Source: an uncultured Bacilli bacterium (lineage in GTDB: Bacteria > Bacillota_I > Bacilli_A > RF39 > UBA660). Taken from it: DNA of 25,976 nucleotides. The stretch's first letter is position 1; each line of letters begins with the position of its first letter. The stretch is taken from contig CAKORG010000016.1 in NCBI GenBank assembly GCA_934101495.1, forward strand, positions 1-25,976, read 5' to 3'. Below, piece after piece: positions 15,594 through 22,921 of the stretch. The notes under the pieces are model-generated. The model was not told the origin of the DNA. It searched no databases and saw nothing but the letters and a program-made list of their open reading frames with translations. A program made the translations under genes and the position numbers.

Positions 15594-15680
15594 GCAAATT
15601 TGCTTAAAGAAAATTTTCCGATTGATATGATAATTAAGCCAACTGGTTTAACTGAAGAAAATTTAGAAATTATAGAATAA
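15432..15680 (+). pseudogene. Truncated second copy of the Rpn nuclease C-terminal part
   Basis: An 82-residue frame beginning MKTPILTMIVIKEKEELEKY is a copy of residues ~179 onward of the upstream nuclease (there SPILTMIGIKDEEELEKY). It then skips the AEG-repeat tail and rejoins the family's end with LKENFPIDMIIKPTGLTEEN (compare LKKNYPIEEIAEITGLSEEE). The N-terminal catalytic part, D70/E83, is missing and no ribosome site precedes the ATG, so it is most likely a relic of a tandem duplication or of recombination between two rpn copies. It starts eleven bases after the upstream stop. Confidence 0.75.
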
Positions 15681-15684
15681 TATT

Positions 15685-15730
15685 AAGGCTATTACTAATA
15701 AAACAACTAATTTTGTAGTAGCCTTTTTTG
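15685..15730 (+). terminator. Terminator after the rpn locus
   Basis: AAGGCTATTAC (15685-15695), 19-base loop, GTAGTAGCCTT (15715-15725) with one T-G pair, followed by T. Confidence 0.8.
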
Positions 15731-15800
15731 CTGTTAAAAAACGATAATAAGTAATTTTAAAAGAGCGGTAATTATTTTATTAAAAATTAAATATTTTTGC

Positions 15801-15829
15801 TATACATTTAATATAAAGTTTGTTATAAT
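15801..15829 (+). promoter_or_regulatory. Promoter of ywiB-like-argS operon
   Basis: TGTTATAAT (15821-15829) is an extended -10; TATACA (15801-15806) is a 4-of-6 match to -35 at 17-bp spacing. It lies just upstream of the ribosome site GAGGTGA. Confidence 0.65.
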
Positions 15830-15856
15830 ATGGAAGAAAAAAAGAGGTGACTAACC

Positions 15857-16189
15857 ATGAAAATAGATTGGAAACTAAAAAATGGCGAAGAGGTCATAAT
15901 TAATGAAATAGACAAAACAGCAAAATATGAAGATAATATAATATACTATGTAGATGAATATGGCACTCATGTAATAGATAAAACCAATAGAATTTATGAA
16001 CGACGATGTCCAGAAAATATATTCAGAGTTGATTTTAACAACAATTTATTAACAGTAATATTTGAAAATAATAATTTAAAATATGATATAAATACAAAAT
16101 ATGAAGAAGAAAACAATAAATTAACATTAACCTATTCATTAGGTGATGAAATAAAAGTAATAGAAATTACTAAGAAAGAGGAATTATGA
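15857..16189 (+). CDS. DUF1934/YwiB-like small beta-barrel protein (tentative)
   Basis: A 110-residue soluble protein, mostly alternating beta-like strands (NIIYYVDEYGTHVIDKTN, NNLLTVIFENNNLKYDINTK, KLTLTYSLGDEIKVIEI). Ribosome site GAGGTGA is seven bases before the ATG and the gene overlaps argS by four bases (ATGA), so it is real and coupled to argS. In B. subtilis the gene immediately before argS is ywiB, coding for a DUF1934 beta-barrel of ~142 residues; the closing Y-x-x-x-G-D-E-x-x-x-x-I pattern is similar. Position and fold-like pattern support the call, but it is shorter than usual and the sequence match is weak. Function of the family is unknown. Confidence 0.6.
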   Translation: MKIDWKLKNGEEVIINEIDKTAKYEDNIIYYVDEYGTHVIDKTNRIYERRCPENIFRVDFNNNLLTVIFENNNLKYDINTKYEEENNKLTLTYSLGDEIKVIEITKKEEL

Positions 16190-17793
16190 AAAATTTATTA
16201 ACAGAAGAAATTAAAAAGGCTTTAGATGCCCTAGAAGTAACAGATGTAGAAATTGAAGTAACTAAACCAGCTTTAGCTGAAAATGGCGACTTTTCAACTA
16301 ATATTGCTATGAAATTAGCAAAAATTTTAAAGAAAAATCCAATGCTTATTGCGGAAGAAATTGTAAGTAAAATTGATAATTCGAGTATTAAAAAAATTGA
16401 AATTAAAGCTCCAGGTTTTATAAATTTCTTTGTATCTAAAGATTATTTACTTGAAAATATCAACAAAGTTTTAGATGAAAAAGAAAGATATGGAAGTTCA
16501 AATATAGGTAATGGCAAAAGGGTAAACATTGAATTTGTTAGTGCCAATCCAACAGGAATTCTACACCTTGGTAATGCTCGCGGAGGTGCTTATGGCGACT
16601 CACTTGCACGTATCATGAGATTTTGCGGATTTGATGTAACTAGTGAATACTATATTAATGATCTAGGAAGTCAAATAACTAATTTAGGTTTATCAATTAT
16701 AGCACGTTATAAAGAAATATGTGGTCTTCCAGCAGAACTACCAGAAAACGGCTATCATGGTAAAGAAATAATTGCTATAGCACAAAAATTATATGATGAA
16801 CACAAAGATACATATTTAGATAAAGATTTAGAATTTTTCAAAAAATTAGGAACTGAAGAAATGGTTGGTCATATTTTTGATGATTTAAAAGAATACAGAA
16901 TTGAATATGATGTTAAAACAAGTGAAAAAGCTTTATCAGAAAAATATGATTTAAAAGAAGTAGTGAATATTTTAAATAAAAATGGATACACTTATGAAAA
17001 GGATGGAGCAACATGGTTTAAATGCAGTGCCCTATTTGATGACAAAGACCATGTTTTAATTAAAGAAGATGGTAATGCTACATACTTTTTACCAGATATA
17101 GCATATCATATGGATAAAATAAATCGTGGTTTTGATAAAATGATAGACATTTTCGGAGCAGACCATCATGGATACGTAGCACGTTTAAAAAGTAGTGTTA
17201 AAGCCCTAGGAAATGACCCAGAAAAACTAGAAGTTAAACTATTACAATTAGTAAGACTTGTAGAAAATGGTAAAGTAGTAAAAATGAGTAAAAGAACTGG
17301 CAAATCAGTTACATTAAAAGAATTAATTGATGAAGTCGGAGTTAATGCTGCTAGATATTATTTTTCAAAATATAGTTTAGATACTCAAATGGATTTTGAT
17401 TTAGGACTTGCTAAAAGTAAATCTAACGAAAACCCAGTATTTTACGTAAGTTATGCCTATGCAAGAATTTGTTCAATTCTAAAAGGACAAGAAAATGTAA
17501 AAAAATGTGAAAAATATATTGCAATTAAAGACGATACATCATATAATGTTCTAGAAAAAGTTTATGAATTCCCAGAAGTGGTAAAAACAGCAGCAACAAA
17601 AGAGTTGCCACACTTAATTACCAACTATGTATATGAACTAGCAAGTTTATTCCATTTATACTATGCTAAAAATCGTGTACTTACTGATGATGAAGAAGAA
17701 ACTTTGGAAAATTTAAATTTAATCAAATGTGTTAAACAAACATTATTTAATGCACTTGATTTAATCGGGGTTATCCCACCAGAACAAATGTAA
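16186..17793 (+). CDS. argS: Arginyl-tRNA synthetase
   Basis: ArgRS is a class I synthetase charging tRNA-Arg. In 535 residues: the N-terminal tRNA D-loop-binding domain (to ~85), FVSANPTGILHLGNARG (HLGN at 127-130, the HIGH motif) and KVVKMSKRTG (KMSK at 366-369), followed by the helical anticodon-binding domain ending LFNALDLIGVIPPEQM. Motifs are intact and the length is normal. Ribosome site GAGG lies inside the previous gene. It is followed after 12 bases by rpoE, the usual Bacilli neighbour. Confidence 0.97.
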   Translation: MKNLLTEEIKKALDALEVTDVEIEVTKPALAENGDFSTNIAMKLAKILKKNPMLIAEEIVSKIDNSSIKKIEIKAPGFINFFVSKDYLLENINKVLDEKERYGSSNIGNGKRVNIEFVSANPTGILHLGNARGGAYGDSLARIMRFCGFDVTSEYYINDLGSQITNLGLSIIARYKEICGLPAELPENGYHGKEIIAIAQKLYDEHKDTYLDKDLEFFKKLGTEEMVGHIFDDLKEYRIEYDVKTSEKALSEKYDLKEVVNILNKNGYTYEKDGATWFKCSALFDDKDHVLIKEDGNATYFLPDIAYHMDKINRGFDKMIDIFGADHHGYVARLKSSVKALGNDPEKLEVKLLQLVRLVENGKVVKMSKRTGKSVTLKELIDEVGVNAARYYFSKYSLDTQMDFDLGLAKSKSNENPVFYVSYAYARICSILKGQENVKKCEKYIAIKDDTSYNVLEKVYEFPEVVKTAATKELPHLITNYVYELASLFHLYYAKNRVLTDDEEETLENLNLIKCVKQTLFNALDLIGVIPPEQM

Positions 17794-17805
17794 GGAGAAT
17801 GATTT

Positions 17806-18246
17806 ATGAAATTAAAGCAAATACCTAAAGAAGAACTTGAATTAATGGGTTATGATGATATTGCTTTACTAATTTTACAAGAAAGTGGAAAAAAGATGAA
17901 ACTACGTGATATTTTTACCAAAGTATGCGCAGTTTTAGAATTACCAGAAGAAACAGTAGATGAAGAATTAATGGACTTCTTTGAACAAATGTCTATAAAT
18001 AAAAAATTTATTATGCTTGACAAAGGTTATTGGGACCTTCAATCAAGGCATAAATTAGACATAGTTTTTGATGATGATGAAGACGAAGAAGAACTAGTGG
18101 AAGATGACGAAGAACTAGTAGAAGACGATATAGCTGATGATGAAGATGATATTTTCTATGACAAAGATGATGAAACAGACGATGTTGCAGAAGATGATTT
18201 ATCTGACTTAGTCGTAGTTGATGACATTGATGAAAGTAATTTATAG
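17806..18246 (+). CDS. rpoE: DNA-directed RNA polymerase delta subunit
   Basis: The delta subunit is a polymerase accessory protein of Bacilli that affects promoter-complex stability and RNA polymerase recycling. The N-terminal HARE-HTH-type domain spans about 1-85 (LELMGYDDIALLILQESGKK, then FIMLDKGYWDLQSRHKLD) and the rest is a strongly acidic tail (D/E-rich with an EELVEDD repeat, residues ~96-109). The 146-residue length is in the normal range. AAGGAGA lies a few bases before the ATG. It is a good marker that the organism belongs to Bacilli. Confidence 0.95.
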   Translation: MKLKQIPKEELELMGYDDIALLILQESGKKMKLRDIFTKVCAVLELPEETVDEELMDFFEQMSINKKFIMLDKGYWDLQSRHKLDIVFDDDEDEEELVEDDEELVEDDIADDEDDIFYDKDDETDDVAEDDLSDLVVVDDIDESNL

Positions 18247-18288
18247 CATCTACCTAAAACTTTAATCTACATAGAAAGGAAGATAAAA

Positions 18289-19353
18289 ATGTTTAATAGA
18301 TTAGATGCAATTGAAGAAAAATACAATGAATTAACTAAAGACTTGAGTAATCCAGAGGTATTAAATGATTTTAATAAAGTAAAAGAACTATCTAAGGAAC
18401 AAAGTGATTTAGAAGAAACAGTTGTTGTTTATAGAAAATATAAACAAGCTCAAAATAATCTTGAAGAAGCTAAAATGATGGAAAATGATCCTGAGTTAAA
18501 AGAAATAGCAGAGGAAGAAATAGCATCTCTTACAACTGAAATACAAAAATTATACCATGAACTTGAAATACTATTAGTTCCAAAAGATGAAAATGATGGT
18601 AAGAATGTTATTATGGAAATAAGAGGAGCTGCAGGTGGAGATGAAGCTAACATCTTTGCTGGTGACTTATTCAGAATGTATTCTTATTATGCTGAAGCAA
18701 ATGGTTGGAAAATTGAAGTACTTCATGAACTTGAAGGTACTAGTGGTGGTTTTTCACAAATAGAATTCATGGTAAAGGGAGCAAATGTTTATAGCAAACT
18801 TAAATATGAAAGTGGTTCTCACCGAGTTCAAAGAGTACCAGTAACAGAAACTCAAGGAAGAGTTCATACATCAACAGCTACAGTTCTAGTAATGCCAGAA
18901 GTTGATACAGTAAACATTGACATAAAAGAAAGTGATTTAAAAATTGATGTATATCATTCAAGTGGAGCAGGTGGACAATCAGTAAATACTGCCAATTCTG
19001 CAGTTCGTATTACACATGTTCCAACCGGAGTAGTTGTTACTTGTCAAACTGAAAGAAGTCAACTTCGTAACAAAGAAAGAGCGATGCAACTATTAAAAAT
19101 CAAAATAAATGATGAAATTACACATAAACAAGAAAGTGCCATCGGAGCTGAAAGAAAGTCTAAAATTGGTACTGGGGACCGTTCTGAAAAGATTAGAACA
19201 TATAACTATCCACAAAACAGAGTTACTGACCACAGAATAAACTTCTCAACAATGACTTTAGACAGAGTAATGGATGGTGAACTTGAACCAGTTATTGAAG
19301 CTTTGATAACTGAAGATTTAAAATTAAAACTAGCTGGAATGTCTTTAGAATAG
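18289..19353 (+). CDS. prfA: Peptide chain release factor 1
   Basis: RF1 ends translation at UAA and UAG. The 354-residue protein has the stop-codon tripeptide PVT (184-186, within HRVQRVPVTETQGRVHTS) that marks RF1 rather than RF2, and the catalytic GGQ at 228-230 in SGAGGQSVNTANSAVRI. An AAAGGAAG ribosome site precedes it. Its stop codon lies in the loop of a terminator, 28 bases before prmC, the methylase that modifies the GGQ glutamine; the two genes function together. Confidence 0.97.
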   Translation: MFNRLDAIEEKYNELTKDLSNPEVLNDFNKVKELSKEQSDLEETVVVYRKYKQAQNNLEEAKMMENDPELKEIAEEEIASLTTEIQKLYHELEILLVPKDENDGKNVIMEIRGAAGGDEANIFAGDLFRMYSYYAEANGWKIEVLHELEGTSGGFSQIEFMVKGANVYSKLKYESGSHRVQRVPVTETQGRVHTSTATVLVMPEVDTVNIDIKESDLKIDVYHSSGAGGQSVNTANSAVRITHVPTGVVVTCQTERSQLRNKERAMQLLKIKINDEITHKQESAIGAERKSKIGTGDRSEKIRTYNYPQNRVTDHRINFSTMTLDRVMDGELEPVIEALITEDLKLKLAGMSLE

Positions 19354-19366
19354 ACCCAGCTTTTTT
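19332..19366 (+). terminator. Hairpin with T run at the prfA stop
   Basis: AGCTGG (19332-19337), 18-base loop containing the stop, CCAGCT (19356-19361), then six T. As prmC starts 16 bases later without a visible promoter, it probably acts as a partial terminator. Confidence 0.65.
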
Positions 19367-19381
19367 GAATATGGAGGAAAC

Positions 19382-20098
19382 ATGAAACCTGATTATATAA
19401 GTGTTCCAGACTGGGAACTTTTATTAAAAAAATATCCAAATAAAGAAGAACTTTTAGATAAACTAACAAATTACCCACCTCAATATTTAATAGGTAATGT
19501 AGAGTTTTTCGGGCAAACAATAAATGTAGATGAAAGAGTACTAATACCAAGATTTGAAACAGAATTACTTGTAGATAAAACAATTAGATATGCCAAAGAA
19601 CTATTTAACAAAAAAATAAATGTAATAGATTTAGGAACTGGAAGTGGATGTATAGCTATAGCACTTAAAAATAATTTAGATGCAAATGTAACAGCACTAG
19701 ATATTTCAAAAGATGCCTTAGATTTGGCTAAAGAAAATGCTAAACTTAATAATGCAGAAATAACATTCATAAATAAAAGTATGACTGATGACTTACAAAA
19801 TAGTTATGATATCATAATATCCAATCCACCATATATACCATATAATGGTTTTGTAGAAGAAAAAGTAAAGAAAACAGAACCAAATATAGCATTATTCTCA
19901 GATAAAAAGGGACTATATTTTTATGAAGAAATATTAAATAAACATTTATCTAATTTAAATTCACCAGGATTAATAGCATTTGAAATTGGTGATAATCAAA
20001 AAGAACTCTTAGAAGAGTTAGTATCAAAATTAAATTTAAAATATTCATTTGAAAATGATTTACAAGGTTTACCAAGATATTTATTTATATTTAAATGA
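19382..20098 (+). CDS. prmC: Release factor glutamine methyltransferase
   Basis: PrmC methylates the GGQ glutamine of RF1 and RF2. The 238-residue protein has the SAM site VIDLGTGSGCIAIAL (81-95), the segment RVLIPRFETELLVD (52-65, usually PRPETE) and the catalytic NPPY at 148-151. GGAGG precedes the ATG. It is about 40 residues shorter than typical homologues (~280), the missing part being the start of the N-terminal helical domain that binds the release factor; it begins MKPDYISVPDWELLLKKYPN. No upstream in-frame start was seen. Confidence 0.93.
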   Translation: MKPDYISVPDWELLLKKYPNKEELLDKLTNYPPQYLIGNVEFFGQTINVDERVLIPRFETELLVDKTIRYAKELFNKKINVIDLGTGSGCIAIALKNNLDANVTALDISKDALDLAKENAKLNNAEITFINKSMTDDLQNSYDIIISNPPYIPYNGFVEEKVKKTEPNIALFSDKKGLYFYEEILNKHLSNLNSPGLIAFEIGDNQKELLEELVSKLNLKYSFENDLQGLPRYLFIFK

Positions 20099-20142
20099 AT
20101 AAATATTAAAAAAACTAACCATCACTTACTCAGGTGATAAAG

Positions 20143-20646
20143 TTGAAAAAGTTAATAATTGCATTATTTTTAGTTACAGTATTAATTTTAGTAAATAAAA
20201 AGGAAACAAAAGTATTAATACCTGAAGATGCCATTAGATTTAGAATAATAGCAAATAGCAATAAATTAGAAGACCAAATTCAAAAATTAGGAATAAAAAA
20301 AGAATTAGAACCTGTTATTACTAACATTTTATCAACATCAAATTCTTTCGATGAAACACGTAAAGAAATAAAAAATAATATGTATGAAGTAAAAAACATA
20401 TTAAATAAATACGACACACAGTACAAAATCAATTATGGTCTTAACTATTTTCCTGAAAAAAATTATAAAGGAGTAACTTATAAAGCTGGAGAATATGAGT
20501 CTTTAGTGGTAACATTAGGTGATGGTCTTGGTGATAATTGGTGGTGTGTATTATTTCCTCCATTATGTTTACTTGAAGCAAGTGAAGAAGATTATGATGA
20601 TATTACTTATACATCATACGTAAAAGAATTATTAAATAAATACTAA
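20143..20646 (+). CDS. spoIIR: Stage II sporulation protein R
   Basis: SpoIIR is made in the forespore under sigma F, exported, and triggers SpoIIGA-mediated activation of sigma E in the mother cell. The signature is intact: RFRIIANSNKLEDQIQKLGI near the start and AGEYESLVVTLGDG then NWWCVLFPPLCLLEASEE. An N-terminal hydrophobic segment (KKLIIALFLVTVLILV) serves as signal or anchor. The frame extends to a GTG at 20134, but that GTG is part of AGGTGAT, so TTG at 20143 four bases further is preferred, giving 167 residues. It sits after prmC as in B. subtilis (prfA-prmC-...-spoIIR). Its presence argues for a spore-forming ancestry. Confidence 0.95.
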   Translation: MKKLIIALFLVTVLILVNKKETKVLIPEDAIRFRIIANSNKLEDQIQKLGIKKELEPVITNILSTSNSFDETRKEIKNNMYEVKNILNKYDTQYKINYGLNYFPEKNYKGVTYKAGEYESLVVTLGDGLGDNWWCVLFPPLCLLEASEEDYDDITYTSYVKELLNKY

Positions 20647-20661
20647 CTCTGTGAAAAATAG

Positions 20662-20698
20662 ATACCATATTGTCTATATTTATGGTATTATTTTTTTT
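20662..20698 (+). terminator. Terminator after spoIIR
   Basis: ATACCATA (20662-20669), loop, TATGGTAT (20681-20688), then eight T (20691-20698). A close copy recurs at 21269-21297, as part of the duplication of the next gene. Confidence 0.75.
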
Positions 20699-20715
20699 GA
20701 AAGAGGTGTAAAAAA

Positions 20716-21246
20716 ATGAATGTTGGAAAAAACATAGCAAAATTAAGAAAGGAAAAAAAGTTGACTCAAGAAGACCTTGGAAAACTAATAAATGTAAGTC
20801 CGAAGACAATAAGTAGTTATGAAAATAATCATAATCTACCAAATATTGAAATATTAATTTTATTATCAGAAGTATTTAATGTAACAATTGATAAATTAAT
20901 TGGCACAACAAAAGAAGATAAAATTGAAGTTAAAGAAAGATATGAAAAGAAAACTAACAAAGGAATGATAATATCTCTAGCAGTAAGTCTATATTCAATA
21001 TTATTTTTCTTTATATTTAACTACATGATATCAGGAAGCATAATACTAACAAGTGCTGAAAGTTCAATGACAGTTCGTGATTTAACAATATTATTAAGTA
21101 AATTTACTATCATATATACAATTAGCCTTGCTTTTATATATTTTTGGTATTATTTTGAAAATAAAAAAACAAAAGTAAAAATAATAATGTTTACAACATA
21201 TTTTGTAATATTATTTATCCTAATGTTGTTAATAATTTTTCTGTAA
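20716..21246 (+). CDS. XRE-family regulator with C-terminal membrane domain (copy 1)
   Basis: The 176-residue protein has an N-terminal Cro/C1 helix-turn-helix (MNVGKNIAKLRKEKKLTQED, then NVSPKTISSYENNHNLPNIE at ~28-47, and LSEVFNVTIDKLIG), a short charged linker, and three predicted membrane helices (IISLAVSLYSILFFFIFNYM; FTIIYTISLAFIYFWYY; IIMFTTYFVILFILMLLIIF). Such membrane-tethered XRE proteins may link DNA binding to an envelope signal; the target is unknown. GAGGTG precedes the ATG. An immediately following tandem copy has a frameshift (see 21323-21852). It sits between spoIIR and mntP in a place where Bacilli normally have other genes, suggesting insertion. Confidence 0.85.
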   Translation: MNVGKNIAKLRKEKKLTQEDLGKLINVSPKTISSYENNHNLPNIEILILLSEVFNVTIDKLIGTTKEDKIEVKERYEKKTNKGMIISLAVSLYSILFFFIFNYMISGSIILTSAESSMTVRDLTILLSKFTIIYTISLAFIYFWYYFENKKTKVKIIMFTTYFVILFILMLLIIFL

Positions 21247-21268
21247 ACTGTCAACTCTCGAATAAATA

Positions 21269-21297
21269 GATACCATATTGCCCAAACATATGGTATC
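21269..21297 (+). terminator. Hairpin copy between the two XRE genes
   Basis: GATACCATAT (21269-21278), nine-base loop, ATATGGTATC (21288-21297): a perfect ten-base-pair stem. Only four T follow, so it is a weaker terminator than its sister at 20662-20698; it could also act as an operator or leader structure. Confidence 0.55.
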
Positions 21298-21322
21298 ATT
21301 TTAATTGAAAGAGGTGTAAAAA

Positions 21323-21852
21323 ATGAATGTTGGAAAAAACATAGCAAAATTTAGAAATGAAAAAAAGCTGACCCAAGAAGAACTTGCAAAACTAATAAAT
21401 GTAAGTCCAAAAGCAATAAGTAGTTATAAAACAATCGTAATTTACCAAACATTGAAACCTTAATTTTATTATCAGAAGTATTTGATGTATCGATTGATGA
21501 CATAATTGGATCAAGCAAAGAAGATAAAGCTAAATTATCAGAAAAATATGAAAAGCAAAACAAACAAAAAAATGCAATTATAATAGGAATCATAATTTTT
21601 ACATTTTTCTTCATATGTGCCAAAGGTTTTGTTCTAGGTGGTATTTTAGTTAATGAAACCAATTTAAATTTAAAGTTCAGTGAAGTATTAACAGATGTTT
21701 TAGCAGATGGATTATTCTACTTATTTAGTATTATATTATTATATACAACTTACTATTTAAATTTTGGAAAAAGAAACCCAAGTGTAACAACAAAATTAGT
21801 AATATCAGCTATTATTATTTTAATTATATTAGTAATATCACTATGCATATAA
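21323..21852 (+). pseudogene. XRE-family membrane regulator copy 2, frameshifted
   Basis: Start and ribosome site are a copy of the previous gene (GAGGTG, then MNVGKNIAKFRNEKKLTQEE). One base is missing after 21427: copy 1 has AGTTATGAAAATAATC where this has AGTTATAAAACAATC. As it stands the frame ends at 21461-21463 after 46 residues. Past the missing base the other frame continues NRNLPNIETLILLSEVFDVS, then a charged linker, then membrane helices (AIIIGIIIFTFFFIC and LVISAIIIILIILVI-like) to a stop at 21850-21852. Repairing it gives 176 residues, the same length as copy 1. Either a recent pseudogene or, if the base loss is a sequencing or assembly error, an intact second regulator. Confidence 0.8.
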
Positions 21853-21860
21853 TAAAAATG

Positions 21861-21884
21861 CACCAAATATAATTAATTGGTGAT
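21861..21884 (+). promoter_or_regulatory. Small hairpin over the mntP ribosome site
   Basis: CACCAA (21861-21866), ten-base loop, TTGGTG (21877-21882). The ribosome site GGTGAT (21879-21884) is in the 3' arm, so the structure could hold it closed. Six base pairs is weak and it may be accidental. Confidence 0.35.
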
Positions 21885-21887
21885 ATT

Positions 21888-22421
21888 ATGCAAGAATTAT
21901 TATCTTTAGTACTAATCGGAGTATCCTTATCAATGGATACTTTTTCTCTGTCTTTAAGTATGGGCTCATTAATAAAAGAAAATAAATATTTAAAGCTTTT
22001 TCCTTTCATCGTAGGTATATTTCATTTTATAATGCCCATTATTGGTAATAAAATTGGTATAAGTATTATGAATTATTTTAATTTAGCAAGTAATATAGTA
22101 CTTGGTCTAGTTTTAATAATTCTCGGAGTAAATTTAGCTATTAATTATTTTAAAAAAGAAGAAATAAAAATTAATTTAGGTTTTATAAGTATTTTATTCT
22201 TGGCTTTTAGTGTAAGTATTGACTCATTTACTGTGGGTTTAGGTATAAGTGATATTACTAGTAGATTTATGCTATCAAGTTTTATTTTCTCAGTATGCAG
22301 TTTTTCATTTACTACATTAGGTTTAATAATTGGAAAATATTCTAGTAAACTAATTGGTAATTATGCAAGTATCATAGGTATTTTACTACTTATATTACTC
22401 GGTTTATTTCATATTTTATAA
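21888..22421 (+). CDS. MntP/YtaF-family membrane protein (putative manganese efflux pump)
   Basis: This 177-residue, six-helix protein has the internal repeat of the MntP family: helix 1 with LIGVSLSMDTFSLSLSMG and, in the second half, AFSVSIDSFTVGLGIS, each with the conserved aspartate in a S-x-D-[ST]-F motif. MntP exports Mn2+; the YtaF relative is a sporulation membrane protein of unknown activity. B. subtilis mntP (ywlD) lies near spoIIR, which favours MntP here, though the S-[MI]-D-[ST]-F motifs also recall YtaF. Ribosome site GGTGAT is four bases before the ATG. No Mn riboswitch of the yybP-ykoY type could be recognised upstream. Confidence 0.8.
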   Translation: MQELLSLVLIGVSLSMDTFSLSLSMGSLIKENKYLKLFPFIVGIFHFIMPIIGNKIGISIMNYFNLASNIVLGLVLIILGVNLAINYFKKEEIKINLGFISILFLAFSVSIDSFTVGLGISDITSRFMLSSFIFSVCSFSFTTLGLIIGKYSSKLIGNYASIIGILLLILLGLFHIL

Positions 22422-22425
22422 ATAA

Positions 22426-22454
22426 TTTACAATTAACTTAATATTTGTTATAAT
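22426..22454 (+). promoter_or_regulatory. Promoter of zinc-ribbon protein and possibly murA
   Basis: TTTACA (22426-22431), 17 bp, TATAAT (22449-22454) preceded by TG at -15/-14 (TGTTATAAT). This is one of the best matches to the vegetative consensus in the window. Confidence 0.75.
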
Positions 22455-22479
22455 TGTCTTAGAAACGAGTGTGATTATT

Positions 22480-22875
22480 TTGGAAATTTTGTTTTTTATA
22501 ATACCAATTCTTGTAGTGTTAATTTTTATCTTTACCATTGCTTTAATGGTAAGCCCCAAGCTAAGGGGAAAATGGATGAGTAAACAAATTGAAGCTACTA
22601 AACACATGATGGAATATAGTAAAGATGATTTAAAAGATATTCTATCAACATCAAAAAGTGTAGAAGTAAATGCAGAAAAAGAAATATTAGATAATAATGA
22701 AGAAATAATGAAAGATAATGTAACAAGAAAAGCAAACATAAATAAAGCAGGAATAGAAATAACTGCAAAAGCAATAAAAGAAGGTCTAACAAATAATAAA
22801 GTTTATTGCAAATATTGTGGTAAATTAATTGATAGTGATTCGAAATATTGTAAAGTATGTGGAAGAGCACAATAA
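22480..22875 (+). CDS. Membrane-anchored protein with C-terminal zinc ribbon
   Basis: A 131-residue protein: one N-terminal membrane helix (about residues 2-24, FFIIPILVVLIFIFTIALMV), then a ~75-residue charged helical region with K/E/N (likely coiled coil, KSVEVNAEKEILDNNEEI), and a zinc ribbon with cysteines near 110, 113, 124 and 127 (CKYCGKLIDSDSKYCKVCGR). The frame opens at GTG 22471; TTG 22480, six bases beyond a GTGTGAT site, is preferred. The ribbon should face the cytoplasm. I do not know its function; similar 'zinc-ribbon plus membrane helix' proteins are common in Firmicutes. It has its own strong promoter and may lead into murA. Confidence 0.8.
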   Translation: MEILFFIIPILVVLIFIFTIALMVSPKLRGKWMSKQIEATKHMMEYSKDDLKDILSTSKSVEVNAEKEILDNNEEIMKDNVTRKANINKAGIEITAKAIKEGLTNNKVYCKYCGKLIDSDSKYCKVCGRAQ

Positions 22876-22921
22876 TATTTCTCTTTTATATGCCATAAAT
22901 ATTATTAAGAGGTGAATTATT

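Larger units (their letters stand above)
20653..21852. repeat. Tandem duplication of hairpin plus XRE-membrane gene
   Basis: Two units, about 20653-21246 and 21260-21852 (start codons 607 bp apart), each contain the ATACCATA hairpin, GAAAGAGGTGTAAAAA and an XRE gene. The 5' parts are nearly identical, while the membrane parts differ strongly, so the copies are not recent or the 3' part came from recombination. Confidence 0.75.

Noticed and set aside
18091..18132. Near-identical EELVEDD-coding repeats in rpoE as a separate element
   Set aside because: Part of the acidic tail of the delta subunit; low-complexity coding repeats are normal there.
21853..21887. Manganese riboswitch (yybP-ykoY type) before mntP
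   Set aside because: Only 35 bp separate the pseudogene from mntP and no conserved loop is present; only a six-base-pair hairpin is seen.
22598..22870. Minus-strand leucine- and tyrosine-rich frame over the zinc-ribbon gene
   Set aside because: Antisense to K/E/N-rich codons, which yields L/F/Y runs; not a membrane protein gene.
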